From the NCBI RefSeq assembly GCF_000733295.1, contig NZ_JPMI01000178.1:1-64000 (forward strand): a stretch of 64,000 nt of DNA, written 5' to 3'. The translations under genes and the position numbers were made by a program. The notes beneath the pieces were generated by a model. It searched no databases. It was given only the letters and a program-made list of their open reading frames with translations, and had not been told where the DNA came from. Shown here piece by piece: positions 9,301 through 18,998 of this stretch; the first letter of the stretch is position 1, and each line of letters opens with the position of its first letter. This DNA is from Archangium violaceum Cb vi76 (GTDB taxonomy: Bacteria > Myxococcota > Myxococcia > Myxococcales > Myxococcaceae).

Positions 9301-9611
9301 TGCTGGCGACCCAGAGCCCCGGCGACTTCGACTACAAGTGCCGGGACACCATCCGCTCCTGGTTCATCGGCCGCGTGAAGGAGAAGGTCTCGCTGGACAA
9401 GATGAAGCCCATGCTCAACGAGGCCCGGGTGGACGCGGCGAAGATTCCCGGCCAGTCCATCGGCGAGTTCCACTTCGCGCGCGATGGAAAGGTGGATCGC
9501 GTCAAGGCCGAGCCCTCCTCGATGGCGACCGAGCAGCTCTCCGATGACGAGCTGCTGCAACTCGCCGCGAGAACCGTGCCAGCGACCGACGACACGCCCA
9601 CGGATTCCTGA
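6372..9611 (+). CDS. double ATPase: AAA domain plus HerA-like motor
   Basis: A 1,079-residue protein. The N-terminal AAA-type ATPase has Walker A LGDSGCGKTHLL (about 69-80) and Walker B LVLCVDQLEGFD (near 250). A middle domain (about 470-590) contains HVALCNRGTQRG and FAYWLRTNQP. A Pro/Thr-rich linker (about 595-660) follows. The C-terminal HerA/VirD4-type motor has Walker A GGSGSGKTTLALNLV (about 688), VDRKGDLAGYA, Walker B VLMFDEADLYLP (near 940), and the sensor-like stretches LMLATQSPGDFDYKC and DTIRSWFIGRVKE. Such motors translocate DNA and often pair with nucleases. It is the third gene of the operon with the DUF559 nuclease and the winged-helix gene. Joint action on invading or damaged DNA is inferred, not shown. 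Confidence 0.85.
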   Translation: MTQTDLRLASFLSDRTEVFHSIQHRHEIWRDDPFDVETVHQEARATFERLLLRATTPPGVDSGRILLLLGDSGCGKTHLLRAFRAMAHERSLGFVGYMQMTTSTSNYGRYVLSNLIDSLDQPYLDPAEARSGLQKLSDALLSECGQVAAMLADAEADPEEIPNLVEFAADDLQKQPRFKKLDLDLLRALLFLQRDDTRIRSRVLKYLRCEDLSESDRKVLGGLVPRIYDNHPQEMVEHLGRLAAALNHSLVLCVDQLEGFDVDTANTQAFRRAMHMLCDFAERAPSSIVVISCLHNFWNGLSGHLNKSILDRIVRDPDLIKLENKRTAEEARLIIERRLEHLYAMEDAFFDPAEPTYPFPHEGFEQLSGKSTRDVLDACRRWRDQAIRDGALPDRFPLESNQVLVDPQPEPHKTLALDQAWNDFRSAYNTSPPEEDPELAKLLVWALRACADEMDTGHRFEARLADDVIQVDVSPGDGKLHVALCNRGTQRGALANQIEQVRKDAGKARTPVVVRTSDFPSSARGATAEQLGKLISRGGRRAVLEDSDSRTLLALREFRQQHESRPDFAYWLRTNQPITQLKPVRDILGLEQLRSPPSPGSRSTPAETPPFGTQAVTSTPGASAPQATRSEPPASKPATGPRAPSTEKSVTPPPTHKREPVRIGETDSLLREPVLISPEELTRHAAFLGGSGSGKTTLALNLVEQLLLQGIPVILVDRKGDLAGYASESFWTRPIDDARRAERRALLHERLDVAFFTPGHPHGRPLGIPIVPEGLATLSDYERQQATRHAAEALAGMLDYRQNPRDKSCRTLLSQAIDQLVQLVPEGVTLETLVKFIGDKDVHLVNAAGRLDTKLFDKLADDLDRLRIDARHLMSSEAEKLDLELLLGRGVHARPGRTRLSIISTKFLGDTNSVLFWVSQLLIETTRWLNRNPATTLQAVLMFDEADLYLPAMRQPSTKQPMENLLKRARSAGLGLMLATQSPGDFDYKCRDTIRSWFIGRVKEKVSLDKMKPMLNEARVDAAKIPGQSIGEFHFARDGKVDRVKAEPSSMATEQLSDDELLQLAARTVPATDDTPTDS

Positions 9612-9632
9612 GGGGAGCGAATGCCTGCGTGA

Positions 9633-9667
9633 CCCTGGCTGGCGGAGACCATCCGCCGGGGCCAGGG
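9633..9667. terminator. convergent-gene hairpin, likely terminator
   Basis: A two-part stem: CCCTGGC (9633-9639) pairs with GCCAGGG (9661-9667), and GGCGGA (9641-9646) pairs with TCCGCC (9652-9657) around a 5-base loop. It lies in the 66-base gap between the convergent ATPase and hydrolase genes. There is no T-run, but position and strength fit a bidirectional terminator. Confidence 0.5.
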
Positions 9668-9677
9668 CCACGAAGCG

Positions 9678-10862
9678 CTATTCCACCTTCGGGAGCAGGC
9701 CGGCGAGCCAGTCCGTCACCGCGTCCGAGTCCGTGTTGATCAGCCCGAAGTGGGGCCCGAGCTCGGGATCATCGACCGGCGCGACCTCCTGGTACGGCCT
9801 GTATGTGACGCGGTCGTCCCCGTTCGTGTTCTTGAGCTGCCCCTGGAGAATGAAGGTGAGGGCCGCGTTCACGCGCTGGTCGGCGAGGGCCTGGGAGATC
9901 CGGATCGGCGCCTGGATGGAGAGGTTCGGGTGCATGGCCCTGAACTGCTCGAACAGCGCCGTCCTGCTCGCGCTCTCCTCCGGGCGAAGGAGCTGCTTCC
10001 CCGTCAACCTCCCCCAGGAGTCACCGTAGCCCAGCCTTATCCGGCCCCGCTCCTCGACATGGTGGTACACCTCGAGGGCCTCCGGCGTCAGCACCTCCTC
10101 CCGCTTGATGCTCGGATCCCCGGCGAGGGCCCCGGTGATGAACAAGGCGATGAAGGCATGGCCCTCATTGGCCGCATCCCCCGCGCAGGCGAGCTCGACG
10201 AGCGATCCGATCGCGGAAGCGGGGGCCAGCGCCGCCACGCCGCGCAAGGTGAGCTCCGGTGTCCACTCCGGCGCGTGATGCGCGCCGAACAGCGCCGCCT
10301 GACCTCCCTGCGAGTGGCCGACGATGGCGAACTGATCGGAGAGCTCCGGGTGGAGCTGGCGCGCGGCCCGCACGATGTCGAGGATGCCGCGGGCCTCGGA
10401 CTTGCCGAGCAGGTAGGGATGAGGGCCCTCGGTGCCGAGGCCCTCGTAGTCCGTCATGACCACGGCCCAACCCCGGTCCAGGAACTTGTTGAGCAGGGGA
10501 TGCGGGAAGACGTTGAAGCGGTGCGCCTCCCCGTCCACGGTGTCACGGGACGGCGCGCAGTGGTCGGCGCAACCCACGGTGCCATGCGCCCAGCTGATGA
10601 CCGGATAGGCGCCGTCGATGGGCGCCTTCTTCGGCAGGGCGATGATGCCCGAGACGGCGATGGGCTCACCGTGAACGCTCTCCGAGAGATACACCACGAG
10701 CTCGTTGCTCCGGGCATTGGCGAGGCAGGCCGGGCTGTTGCTGTCGAGATCGCGGTACCAGATCACGTCCCCATGCGTGCCCTTCAGCATGGAGGCGGGC
10801 GGACGATAGGCCTCCAGGCCCTTGGGGGCCCGCGGCGGTTTGACTGTGGCGGAGGTGGTCAT
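9678..10862 (-). CDS. alpha/beta hydrolase, secretory-lipase type
   Basis: A 394-residue alpha/beta hydrolase. The nucleophile elbow is GHSQGGQAALFGA. An oxyanion-side motif SWAHGTVGCADHCAP, and VVMTDYEGLGTEG, match the LIP/secretory lipase family (PF03583) known from fungi and actinobacteria. Candidate acid and His lie in the C-terminal third. No signal peptide is apparent at MTTSATVKPPRAPKG, unlike many members, so it may be cytosolic or use another route. It is last in a run of four minus-strand genes; the upstream neighbour starts 51 bases away, so co-transcription is possible. Substrate is unknown; an esterase or lipase activity is inferred from the family. Confidence 0.8.
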   Translation of the reverse strand: MTTSATVKPPRAPKGLEAYRPPASMLKGTHGDVIWYRDLDSNSPACLANARSNELVVYLSESVHGEPIAVSGIIALPKKAPIDGAYPVISWAHGTVGCADHCAPSRDTVDGEAHRFNVFPHPLLNKFLDRGWAVVMTDYEGLGTEGPHPYLLGKSEARGILDIVRAARQLHPELSDQFAIVGHSQGGQAALFGAHHAPEWTPELTLRGVAALAPASAIGSLVELACAGDAANEGHAFIALFITGALAGDPSIKREEVLTPEALEVYHHVEERGRIRLGYGDSWGRLTGKQLLRPEESASRTALFEQFRAMHPNLSIQAPIRISQALADQRVNAALTFILQGQLKNTNGDDRVTYRPYQEVAPVDDPELGPHFGLINTDSDAVTDWLAGLLPKVE

Positions 10863-10912
10863 GGTTGGCCTCGCGTGGGTGGGGAAGAGGAGGAAGCGCG
10901 CCGGTCACGCTT

Positions 10913-11260
10913 TCAAGCGGGGACTTCCCGGTGCAGCCTCGAGTTCCACGGGCACCAGATGAAGCCCGGGAGGAAGGCGCCGCCGACCTCGTCCAGGTGG
11001 TCCTGGACGTACCTCATGTCGGCATCGCATACCTCGATGGCCACGGAGAAGAAATTGATGGTCGCGGGATCGAGGTGGTACTCCCAGTGGGGGTTGTAGT
11101 CCTTGCGCGACTTCACGATCCTGCCCATGACGTGGACCTTCATCGTCTCCTTGCCGGAGAGGATGTCCTGGGCCTCCTGGATCTTCGCGGGATCGGTCAA
11201 CTCGAAGATGAACTCCTGGTCCGGCCGCTGCATGAATGAAAAGAGTTTGCGATCAGCCAT
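10913..11260 (-). CDS. BP74-domain (calmodulin-binding-like) protein
   Basis: A 115-residue protein made of a single domain. The pattern EFIFELTDPAKIQEAQDIL, then HVMGRIVKSRKDYNPHWEYH, LDPATINFFSVAIEVCD and DHLDEVGGAFLPGFIWCPW, matches the N-terminal domain of BP74-like proteins. These are annotated as calmodulin-binding by relation to Dictyostelium BP74 and occur widely in soil bacteria. No signal sequence is seen. The bacterial role is not known. It lies between trxA and the hydrolase gene on the same strand. Confidence 0.75.
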   Translation of the reverse strand: MADRKLFSFMQRPDQEFIFELTDPAKIQEAQDILSGKETMKVHVMGRIVKSRKDYNPHWEYHLDPATINFFSVAIEVCDADMRYVQDHLDEVGGAFLPGFIWCPWNSRLHREVPA

Positions 11261-11316
11261 GGTGTCTCCTGGGGTGGTGTTGTGCTGAATTGACAGATAA
11301 TGGGGAGTCGAGCGCT

Positions 11317-11643
11317 CTACAGGTGGGCGTCGAGGAAGCCGCCCAGTTGAGACCTGGACGGCACCCCCTCCCGGGTAGCGGTCACCTGCCCCTCCTTGAA
11401 CAGCAGGAGGGTGGGAATGCGCTGGATACCGTATTGCTGTGCGAGGGCGCGGTTCTCGTCGATGTTCAGCCTGGCCACCGTCAGCCTGCCCGCGTACTCA
11501 CCGGCGATCTCCTCCAGCACCGGAGCAAGCCTGAAGCAGGGGCCGCACCACTCTGCCCAGAACTCGACCAGGACCGGGCGCTCGCCCTTCAGCACGGCCG
11601 CATCGAAGTTGTCCTCCGACACGTGAATGGATTGATCGCTCAT
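11317..11643 (-). CDS. trxA: thioredoxin
   Basis: A 108-residue protein of classic thioredoxin length. It carries the redox motif WCGPC in [20 protein letters not shown], the conserved NIDEN after strand 3, and the cis-proline loop [13 protein letters not shown]. It reduces disulfides in cytosolic proteins with electrons from thioredoxin reductase. The ATG at 11643 ([13 protein letters not shown]) is chosen over an upstream in-frame start at 11697 because the family begins there. Arg follows CGPC-Phe where many thioredoxins have Lys-Met or Arg-Met. The chromosome probably holds other trx genes, so this may be a secondary one. Confidence 0.9.
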   Translation of the reverse strand: MSDQSIHVSEDNFDAAVLKGERPVLVEFWAEWCGPCFRLAPVLEEIAGEYAGRLTVARLNIDENRALAQQYGIQRIPTLLLFKEGQVTATREGVPSRSQLGGFLDAHL

Positions 11644-11716
11644 GTTCGCCTTCACGCAAAGAGGGGGAATCCGTTGCAGCGGATATCCAGCAAGCACCCG
11701 CCGGTGAGCGGTAGCG

Positions 11717-12253
11717 CTACGGGTTGTGGGACATCGTGATGGGGAACTGGAGAATCTGGGCGACGACCTGGTCCGGCGCCCCCACGGGCGTGAGCTCCAC
11801 GGGCTTCTGGAGCTGGTAGACGGCCCCCTGCGGCGGAAACACCGTGAGTCTGTCGTTGAGCAGCGTGAACGTATTCCTGCTCGCCAGCGCCAGGGGCGGA
11901 CCGCCGCCGGGTGGCTTCTCGATCGTCACCTGGAGATCCAGGAACGTCGTCTGCCGGAAGGTCGGCGGGAGATGATGGATGAGCTCGAGCAGGCTGAGCG
12001 GCGTCACGTCGGTATCGGCCATGCTCAGGGTGACCCTGCCCAGCACGGGGCTGTCGGCCGACTGCTCGAAGCCGAGCACCTTCAGCTTCACGCCACCGAG
12101 ACCGCTCCCAAGGTTGGCCTCCACCCGGTATCTGATACCTCCCTTGAAGTCCAGATGGAGGAGTCCGAGGACATTCACCTGGAACGGAACGTTGACCGCG
12201 TAGCCACTGACCGGGATTTCCAAACCAATGGGTGGCAACAAACCAGACAGCAT
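11717..12253 (-). CDS. hypothetical beta-rich protein
   Basis: A 178-residue protein of unknown family. It is rich in alternating hydrophobic strands ([41 protein letters not shown]) and has no signal peptide or cysteines. It ends in a hydrophobic strand ([12 protein letters not shown]). The overall look is of a beta-barrel or lipocalin-like ligand-binding fold, which is only an inference. It is the first gene of the minus-strand run to trxA. A 13-base element shared with the BP74 gene's upstream region lies at 12341-12353. Confidence 0.65.
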   Translation of the reverse strand: MLSGLLPPIGLEIPVSGYAVNVPFQVNVLGLLHLDFKGGIRYRVEANLGSGLGGVKLKVLGFEQSADSPVLGRVTLSMADTDVTPLSLLELIHHLPPTFRQTTFLDLQVTIEKPPGGGPPLALASRNTFTLLNDRLTVFPPQGAVYQLQKPVELTPVGAPDQVVAQILQFPITMSHNP

Positions 12254-12376
12254 CCGATACCCCTTTCATGCGCGAGAGGACCTCGCGAAGACGGGTCGGA
12301 GCTATAGGCCAGCCCACCAGGAGCAGGCCATTGAGCTTTATGTTGAATTGACAAACGTGGGACGATGTGCCTGTCC

Positions 12377-14569
<2,193 letters not shown>

Positions 14570-14681
14570 ACAGGGGCCGGGAGTGTAGACCGGGTCCTCG
14601 GGGTACGCACCCGGAGTCCTGGCGTGTAAGCTGGGAGCGCGCCGCCGGGGGTACAGCGGGCCAGCGTACAGGGGACTCGCC

Positions 14682-15311
14682 GTGCAGATGCCTCCACCTT
14701 CCACGCGGGGTTCGGTGTTCGTGATGGATGATGATCCCTCCGTGCTGCGTGGCCTCACGCGCATGTTCCAGGTGGAGGGGTATGAGGTGGAGGGTTTCTC
14801 GCACCCGCGGCAGATGCTGGAGCGGGGACCCGGGCCACGTCCGGGGTGCGTGGTGATGGACCTGCGCATGCCGGAGCTCAACGGGCTGGAGCTGCAGGCG
14901 GAGCTGGGCCGGGCGGGCTGGAAGCAGCCCCTCGTCTTCATCAGCGGGCATGGGGATATACCGGCGGCGGTGAAGGCGATGAAGGCCGGAGCGGTGGACT
15001 TCCTCGCCAAGCCCTTCAGCACCGAGGAGCTGCTGGCGGCCGTGGAGCGGGCGCTGGAGCGGGATCGGGCGGCGAGCCGCGCCGAGCAGGAGCACGAGGC
15101 GCTGCGCTCCCGCTTCTCCACGCTCTCTCCCCGGGAGTGGCAGGTGTGCCGGCTGGTGGCCCGGGGAATGCTCAACAAGCAGATCGCCGCCGAGCTGGGC
15201 ACGGCCGAGCAGACGGTGCGCCTTCAGCGCTCCCGCGTCATGGAGAAGCTGGCGGTGGACTCGGTGGCGGAGCTGGTCCGGCTGTTGGAGCGGTTGGACG
15301 CCCAGCCTTGA
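14682..15311 (+). CDS. FixJ/NarL-family response regulator
   Basis: A 209-residue two-domain regulator. The receiver has DDD near residues 16-18, phosphoacceptor Asp60 (VVMDLRMPELNG), the FISGHGD switch region and Lys110 (FLAKPFSTEE). The C-terminal LuxR-type helix-turn-helix spans about 147-205 (LSPREWQVCRLVARGMLNKQIAAEL cut short here: LSPREWQVCRLVARGM). GTG 14682 is favoured over ATG 14688 because AGGGGA sits 6 bases upstream. Its gene is divergent from the histidine kinase at 12377-14569, a layout typical of cognate pairs. It likely activates transcription when phosphorylated. Confidence 0.9.
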   Translation: MQMPPPSTRGSVFVMDDDPSVLRGLTRMFQVEGYEVEGFSHPRQMLERGPGPRPGCVVMDLRMPELNGLELQAELGRAGWKQPLVFISGHGDIPAAVKAMKAGAVDFLAKPFSTEELLAAVERALERDRAASRAEQEHEALRSRFSTLSPREWQVCRLVARGMLNKQIAAELGTAEQTVRLQRSRVMEKLAVDSVAELVRLLERLDAQP

Positions 15312-15428
15312 GTGGTTCCAGCCTGGTTTGACCGCGCGTCCCGGCGGGGGCGCCTTCCTCCCTGTCTTGTTGGGCGTCCCGAATCCTATCCTCCTGGGTC
15401 GTTTCTCCTGTGAGGAAAGGCCGGCGCC

Positions 15429-15827
15429 GTGGCGGATGAGGACCGAAGTGCTGGGGCGGGGGAGGGCTGCCTGGGCCCCGTCTCCCCCTGTTCGAAGACC
15501 CTCCGGGCTCTCCTGGTGACGAGCTACCTTCTCACCAGCATGAGCGCGGCCGGCGAGGAGTCGGGACGCGTGCGGGTGACGCTCTCGGGCGAGGTGCACG
15601 CACGGGCCCAGGCCCTCCGTCCCCGTCTCGAGGACTGGAAAGGCGGCGTGCTCTCCCTGCGGGTGATGGACCCCGGCACCCTCGTGGTGGAGGCAGGCGA
15701 TGAGGTGGTCGCCGCGGGCGAGCTGAACTGGGGGGAGGGCACGCGGCTGTGGGTGGAGCCGCGCCGGGGCCACCCGCCCGCACCGCTGCCCCGGTTGGTG
15801 CGCCATGAGCTCGGGGATCTTCTGTAG
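15429..15827 (+). CDS. hypothetical exported protein
   Basis: A 132-residue reading with a hydrophobic segment (TLRALLVTSYLLTSMSAAG) that could be a signal peptide preceded by a long polar N-region. The mature part (VRVTLSGEVHARAQALRP, LSLRVMDPGTLVVEAGDE) looks beta-rich and protein-like. GTG 15429 follows GAGGAAAGG. No family was recognised, and the reverse strand is also open, so coding status is moderate. Confidence 0.5.
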   Translation: MADEDRSAGAGEGCLGPVSPCSKTLRALLVTSYLLTSMSAAGEESGRVRVTLSGEVHARAQALRPRLEDWKGGVLSLRVMDPGTLVVEAGDEVVAAGELNWGEGTRLWVEPRRGHPPAPLPRLVRHELGDLL

Positions 15828-15931
15828 CTGAGGTGGGCGCGCCTCGGTGGACGGAGGGTCTCCGGTGAGAGACGGAAGAAGGGCAGTCGGAAGAGGCGGC
15901 TGTCACTCTGGCAAGAGCCCTGGTCGCGGAG

Positions 15932-16282
15932 TTGCAGTGCGTGCCGCCCCTGCGAGTGCTGGCGGGGAGGTGGGCAGTGGCGGGGCCGAGCGTGGAGGAG
16001 GTGATAGGGCGCGTGCTGCGCATCCAGGGGATGAGCGTGCGCGGGGTGCAGCTGGGGCCCGAGGGAGTGGTGGTGCAGGTGCGCCCGCGCCAGCGCAAGG
16101 CGCGCTGTGGAGTGTGCGGCCGGCCCGCCCCAGGCTACGACACGAAACCTGGGCGCCTGTGGCGTCACCTGGCGCTGGGAGAAACCATCTTCTGGCTGCG
16201 GTACGCTCCGCGCCGGGTGCGCTGCCGGGAGCATGGAGTGAGGGTGGAGCGGGTGCCCTGGGCGGCGCACGACTCGACATGG
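15932..16282 (+). mobile_element. ISL3-family transposase remnant (N-terminus only)
   Basis: The reading holds the N-terminal region of an ISL3-type transposase: VEEVIGRVLRIQG, the zinc-ribbon CGVCGRPAPGYD with a later CREHG, then RLWRHLALGETIFWLRYAPR and RVERVPWAAHDS. Similarity stops at about 16280. The DDE catalytic domain (roughly 300 residues in intact members) is absent, so the element cannot transpose. The remnant abuts the truncated 3' end of a minus-strand gene. The junction between 16283 and 16300 probably records an insertion followed by a deletion. Confidence 0.75.
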
Positions 16283-16296
16283 AAAAGGGACGGGCC

Positions 16297-17039
16297 GGGG
16301 CGCCCCAACGGTCGGCATGAATGTCGGAGGCAAGCCCATTGACCTTGAGTTGCTGAAACAAGCGAGCAGCATGGGGGATTGGGGTTGGAAGCCAAGCGAA
16401 GCCTGCAATTTGGCTCCAACAAGCGACTTCCGTCGTCTCCATAGTGGGCGCGCGCTCATCGGCAGGCTTGAGTTGCAGTTCAACCTGCGCTCTTTCATCG
16501 GAGTGAGGAGCAGTCGCAGTGTGCTGCATTAACAGACGAAGCGGCTCGTACTCTTCAGCAACGAGATCGACTAGTACCCGGCTCAGGCCTCGGAAAAATC
16601 GATCAGGCTTCTGACCTGCACGGGCATACTCGCGCGTCAAAAGCGCGAGTGCTGGCAGGACTTCAATTGCTGTGGCGTCCAGCGCATCCCGTAGACCAGC
16701 CATGATGGCGTCTTGGGCATTGGGATCGTTGTCTAACCGGGCCTTGATCTCGGCAGCAGCACCTTCGTCGGACGCGTTGGCGAACACCACTTCGTCCCAC
16801 CACGCCAGCGCACGGGCCTTCTTGCGCTCGAAAACTTGGGGCACTGCGAAACTCAAGGCCGAAGGAATGAAGGAGAGGAGAGCGGAAGCAACCGCTGTAG
16901 CAGGATCCGTTGTCGCAGCCCCCTTCGCGAGTGCCGCCGCGCCGCTGATGGCGAGTCGCACTCGCTCAATGGCCTTCTTGGAGTCCGAAGACTTGGGGCT
17001 GTCTTCGCGGGGTGGGTCCGTTGCCTCGCCACGTGCCAT
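16297..17039 (-). pseudogene. hypothetical gene truncated at its 3' end by ISL3 remnant
   Basis: The minus-strand gene begins at ATG 17039, which has a strong AAGGAGGAG site just upstream. It encodes a convincing globular protein for about 245 residues: charged N-terminus, Ala-rich hydrophobic segment (ALLSFIPSALSFAVPQVF), then a helical domain (KARALAWWDEVVFAN, LPALALLTREYARAG). From about 16300 the reading continues to 15903 but is only the antisense of the transposase remnant (Pro/Arg/Ala-rich). The native C-terminus is thus lost or replaced. No family was recognised; the Ala/Pro-rich hydrophobic part may touch membranes. Base use is less GC-rich than in the flanking genes. Confidence 0.6.
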
Positions 17040-17394
17040 TTTCTCCTCCTTGGTCTTCCTGTAGCGCGAGGTATCACCGCCCTCCGACACCGCCAATTTC
17101 CGGCCAGGAACCAGCGTCGCACCTGTCGTTTTCGCGACGGGCAGCCCTGTGCGGCGCAGTTCCACGAGAGGCCGGGGCTTGAGTCGGCCGCATCCCCGTT
17201 CCGTAGGTGCATCGCACCTGGTTGTCCGTCCCAAGACTCCGTCCTACTCCTGCCGGATGCCCGGAGGTGATGACCTACCTAGTGGGACTGCTTCCATTTC
17301 TCCGCCCTTCCATGGTACGTGATGGAGCAAGTTTGAAGTGACCAATGGGGACCTCTGCTTCCTCTTACGCGCGCCGCAGCGCACAGGAGACCAC
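17040..17394. other. 355-bp intergenic region, nothing recognised
   Basis: The space lies between the divergent starts of the truncated gene and the pseudokinase gene. The minus-strand frame stays open to 17234 but without good start context. No hairpin terminator, repeat or known operator was recognised. It presumably holds promoters for both genes. Confidence 0.4.
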
Positions 17395-18555
17395 ATGACC
17401 GGGACCGGCAACCCGCCCACGGAGACAGGCCGCTTCACCTTCGAGTCAGGAGGCTTCCGGTACGAGGTCTTCCGCTCCCTCCTCGAACACGTGGATTACG
17501 ACACCCTGTTTCTCTCGTGGTGCAGGCCCCTGAAGGAGAAGGCACGCCGGAGGCTCGTTGTCCTGAAGCAGGTAGAAGTCCCGGAGGGCCTCAAGGGGCG
17601 GACCCGAGCCATCGAGGAAGTTCAGCTCGCCGAGCACCTTCATTATCCAAAGATCGCTCGCGTCTTCAGACTCGCGGAGCATCAGGGCGTCCCATTCGTG
17701 GTGATGGAGCACACGCCAGGAGCCTTCCTGGCCACTGTCATCGGCTCCGCACTGTTGCTGGGCCGCAAGCTCTCGCCTGCCCTCGCCGCCTGCATCGCCG
17801 CCGAGGTGGCCAACGCCCTCGACTACGCCCACCACTGCGAGGATGACCGAGGCCACCCGCTTCACATCATTCACCGTGCCGTAAGTCCCATGACCATCCG
17901 CCTTGGACGGAACGGTCGCGTGAAGCTCACGAATTTCGGTGCCGCGTTCTCCGAGCTACTCGGGCGGGCTCCAACTCCGCCGCGAGTGCTCCGAGGAAAC
18001 TTCGCCTACGCGGCTCCGGAGATCATTCGCTCTATCTCCCAGAAGGGCAGAGCCGGTCTCCTCTCTCCCAAGGGCATAGACAGCAGGGCGGACATCTTCT
18101 CGCTCGGGCTCGTGCTGCTGGAGATCATCGCGGGGAGTCATCCGCTCGACCCCCAAGACGTCCTGCCATCTGAGGTGTCCAGGCGCGCGCTTCGGCTCGT
18201 CTCGGGCGTGAAGGCCGAGCACTCCGCCTGGGCCTCAATCGAGGTACTCGCGGATCGTCTCCTCCGCTTCGGTCCCGATGATGTGGAGCGCATCGCCCGG
18301 CAAGCCCCGGCCCCTCTGAAGCAGATCGCTCACCGGGCTCTTCGGAGTGACCCTTCCGAGCGTTACCAATCGGCTGCTGAGATGCGTGATGACCTCCGCG
18401 CGTATCTACGCAGTCTCCGCCAGCCCTTCGGCGCCACGGAGGCAGCGGCGGAGCTGGCCGACATCCTCGAGAAAGCATCCGCCCTCAAGCGGAAAGCAGC
18501 GCACCCTGTCGAGATTGGAGTCCTCCCGTGGCCGAAGGCGCTGAGCGTCCAGTAA
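17395..18555 (+). CDS. Ser/Thr kinase-like protein (pseudokinase)
   Basis: A 386-residue protein with a Hanks-type kinase fold. The VAIK-like Lys is kept (LVVLKQVEV, Lys58) and the APE region reads YAAPEII. The catalytic loop, however, is HRAVSPMT (160-167) where HRDxKxxN is expected, and the metal-binding DFG is NFG (180-182). Loss of both catalytic Asp residues and the loop Asn predicts no phosphotransfer. The rest of the fold is intact (SRADIFSLGLVLLEIIAG; C-lobe ending in SERYQSAAEMRDDL), pointing to a regulatory or scaffold role. ATG 17395 follows AGGAGA. The 3' end overlaps the downstream XRE regulator by 28 bases. Confidence 0.85.
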   Translation: MTGTGNPPTETGRFTFESGGFRYEVFRSLLEHVDYDTLFLSWCRPLKEKARRRLVVLKQVEVPEGLKGRTRAIEEVQLAEHLHYPKIARVFRLAEHQGVPFVVMEHTPGAFLATVIGSALLLGRKLSPALAACIAAEVANALDYAHHCEDDRGHPLHIIHRAVSPMTIRLGRNGRVKLTNFGAAFSELLGRAPTPPRVLRGNFAYAAPEIIRSISQKGRAGLLSPKGIDSRADIFSLGLVLLEIIAGSHPLDPQDVLPSEVSRRALRLVSGVKAEHSAWASIEVLADRLLRFGPDDVERIARQAPAPLKQIAHRALRSDPSERYQSAAEMRDDLRAYLRSLRQPFGATEAAAELADILEKASALKRKAAHPVEIGVLPWPKALSVQ

Positions 18556-18980
18556 CCCCTGGACCGAGCAGAACGAGCAGGAAGAGCGAGAAGAAGAAGT
18601 TGATGACCCATCTGGCAGCGGTCGTGCGTGAAGCTCGCAAGAAGACTGAGCTGACCCAGGCGGATGTCGCGGACCGCGTTGGCATCGTCACCGAAGTGTT
18701 CGGTCGGATTGAGCGAGGATACCTACTCCCGAGCGTTGCGACCTTTCGCAGGTTGTGCCGTGTGCTTCGCCTCGATGCGAACGTCGTCCTGGCACTCGAT
18801 ATCGAGAAGGCTCCTTCGTGGCTGAAGGAGCCTGAACCCGAGGCAGATGATCCGCCCGAGCTGCGCCGACTGGTGAGAACGATTCGCCGCATGGACGCTG
18901 CGCAGGTATCCGTCATGCTCAGCACCGCCAATGCGCTGGTGAAACACACAGCGCAACAGCCAGATGATCAGGCCGAGTAG
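18528..18980 (+). CDS. XRE-family transcriptional regulator
   Basis: A 150-residue protein. A basic N-terminal arm precedes a Cro/CI-type helix-turn-helix at about 27-90 (VREARKKTELTQADVADRVG, then GRIERGYLLPS and RLCRVLRLDANVV). A C-terminal helical tail of about 45 residues (PPELRRLVRTIRRMDAAQVS) resembles the tail of the XRE protein at 18999-19370, so the two are paralogues. GTG 18528 follows TTGGAG. The gene overlaps the pseudokinase gene, implying coupled expression. It may repress the cassette promoters. Confidence 0.8.
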   Translation: MAEGAERPVTPGPSRTSRKSEKKKLMTHLAAVVREARKKTELTQADVADRVGIVTEVFGRIERGYLLPSVATFRRLCRVLRLDANVVLALDIEKAPSWLKEPEPEADDPPELRRLVRTIRRMDAAQVSVMLSTANALVKHTAQQPDDQAE

Positions 18981-18998
18981 GCGATGGCTCTACCTGGT

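Noticed and set aside
7662-9671. A 669-residue minus-strand frame opposite the double ATPase
   Set aside because: Antisense of the Walker-motif-bearing protein; no recognisable domain and low-complexity composition.
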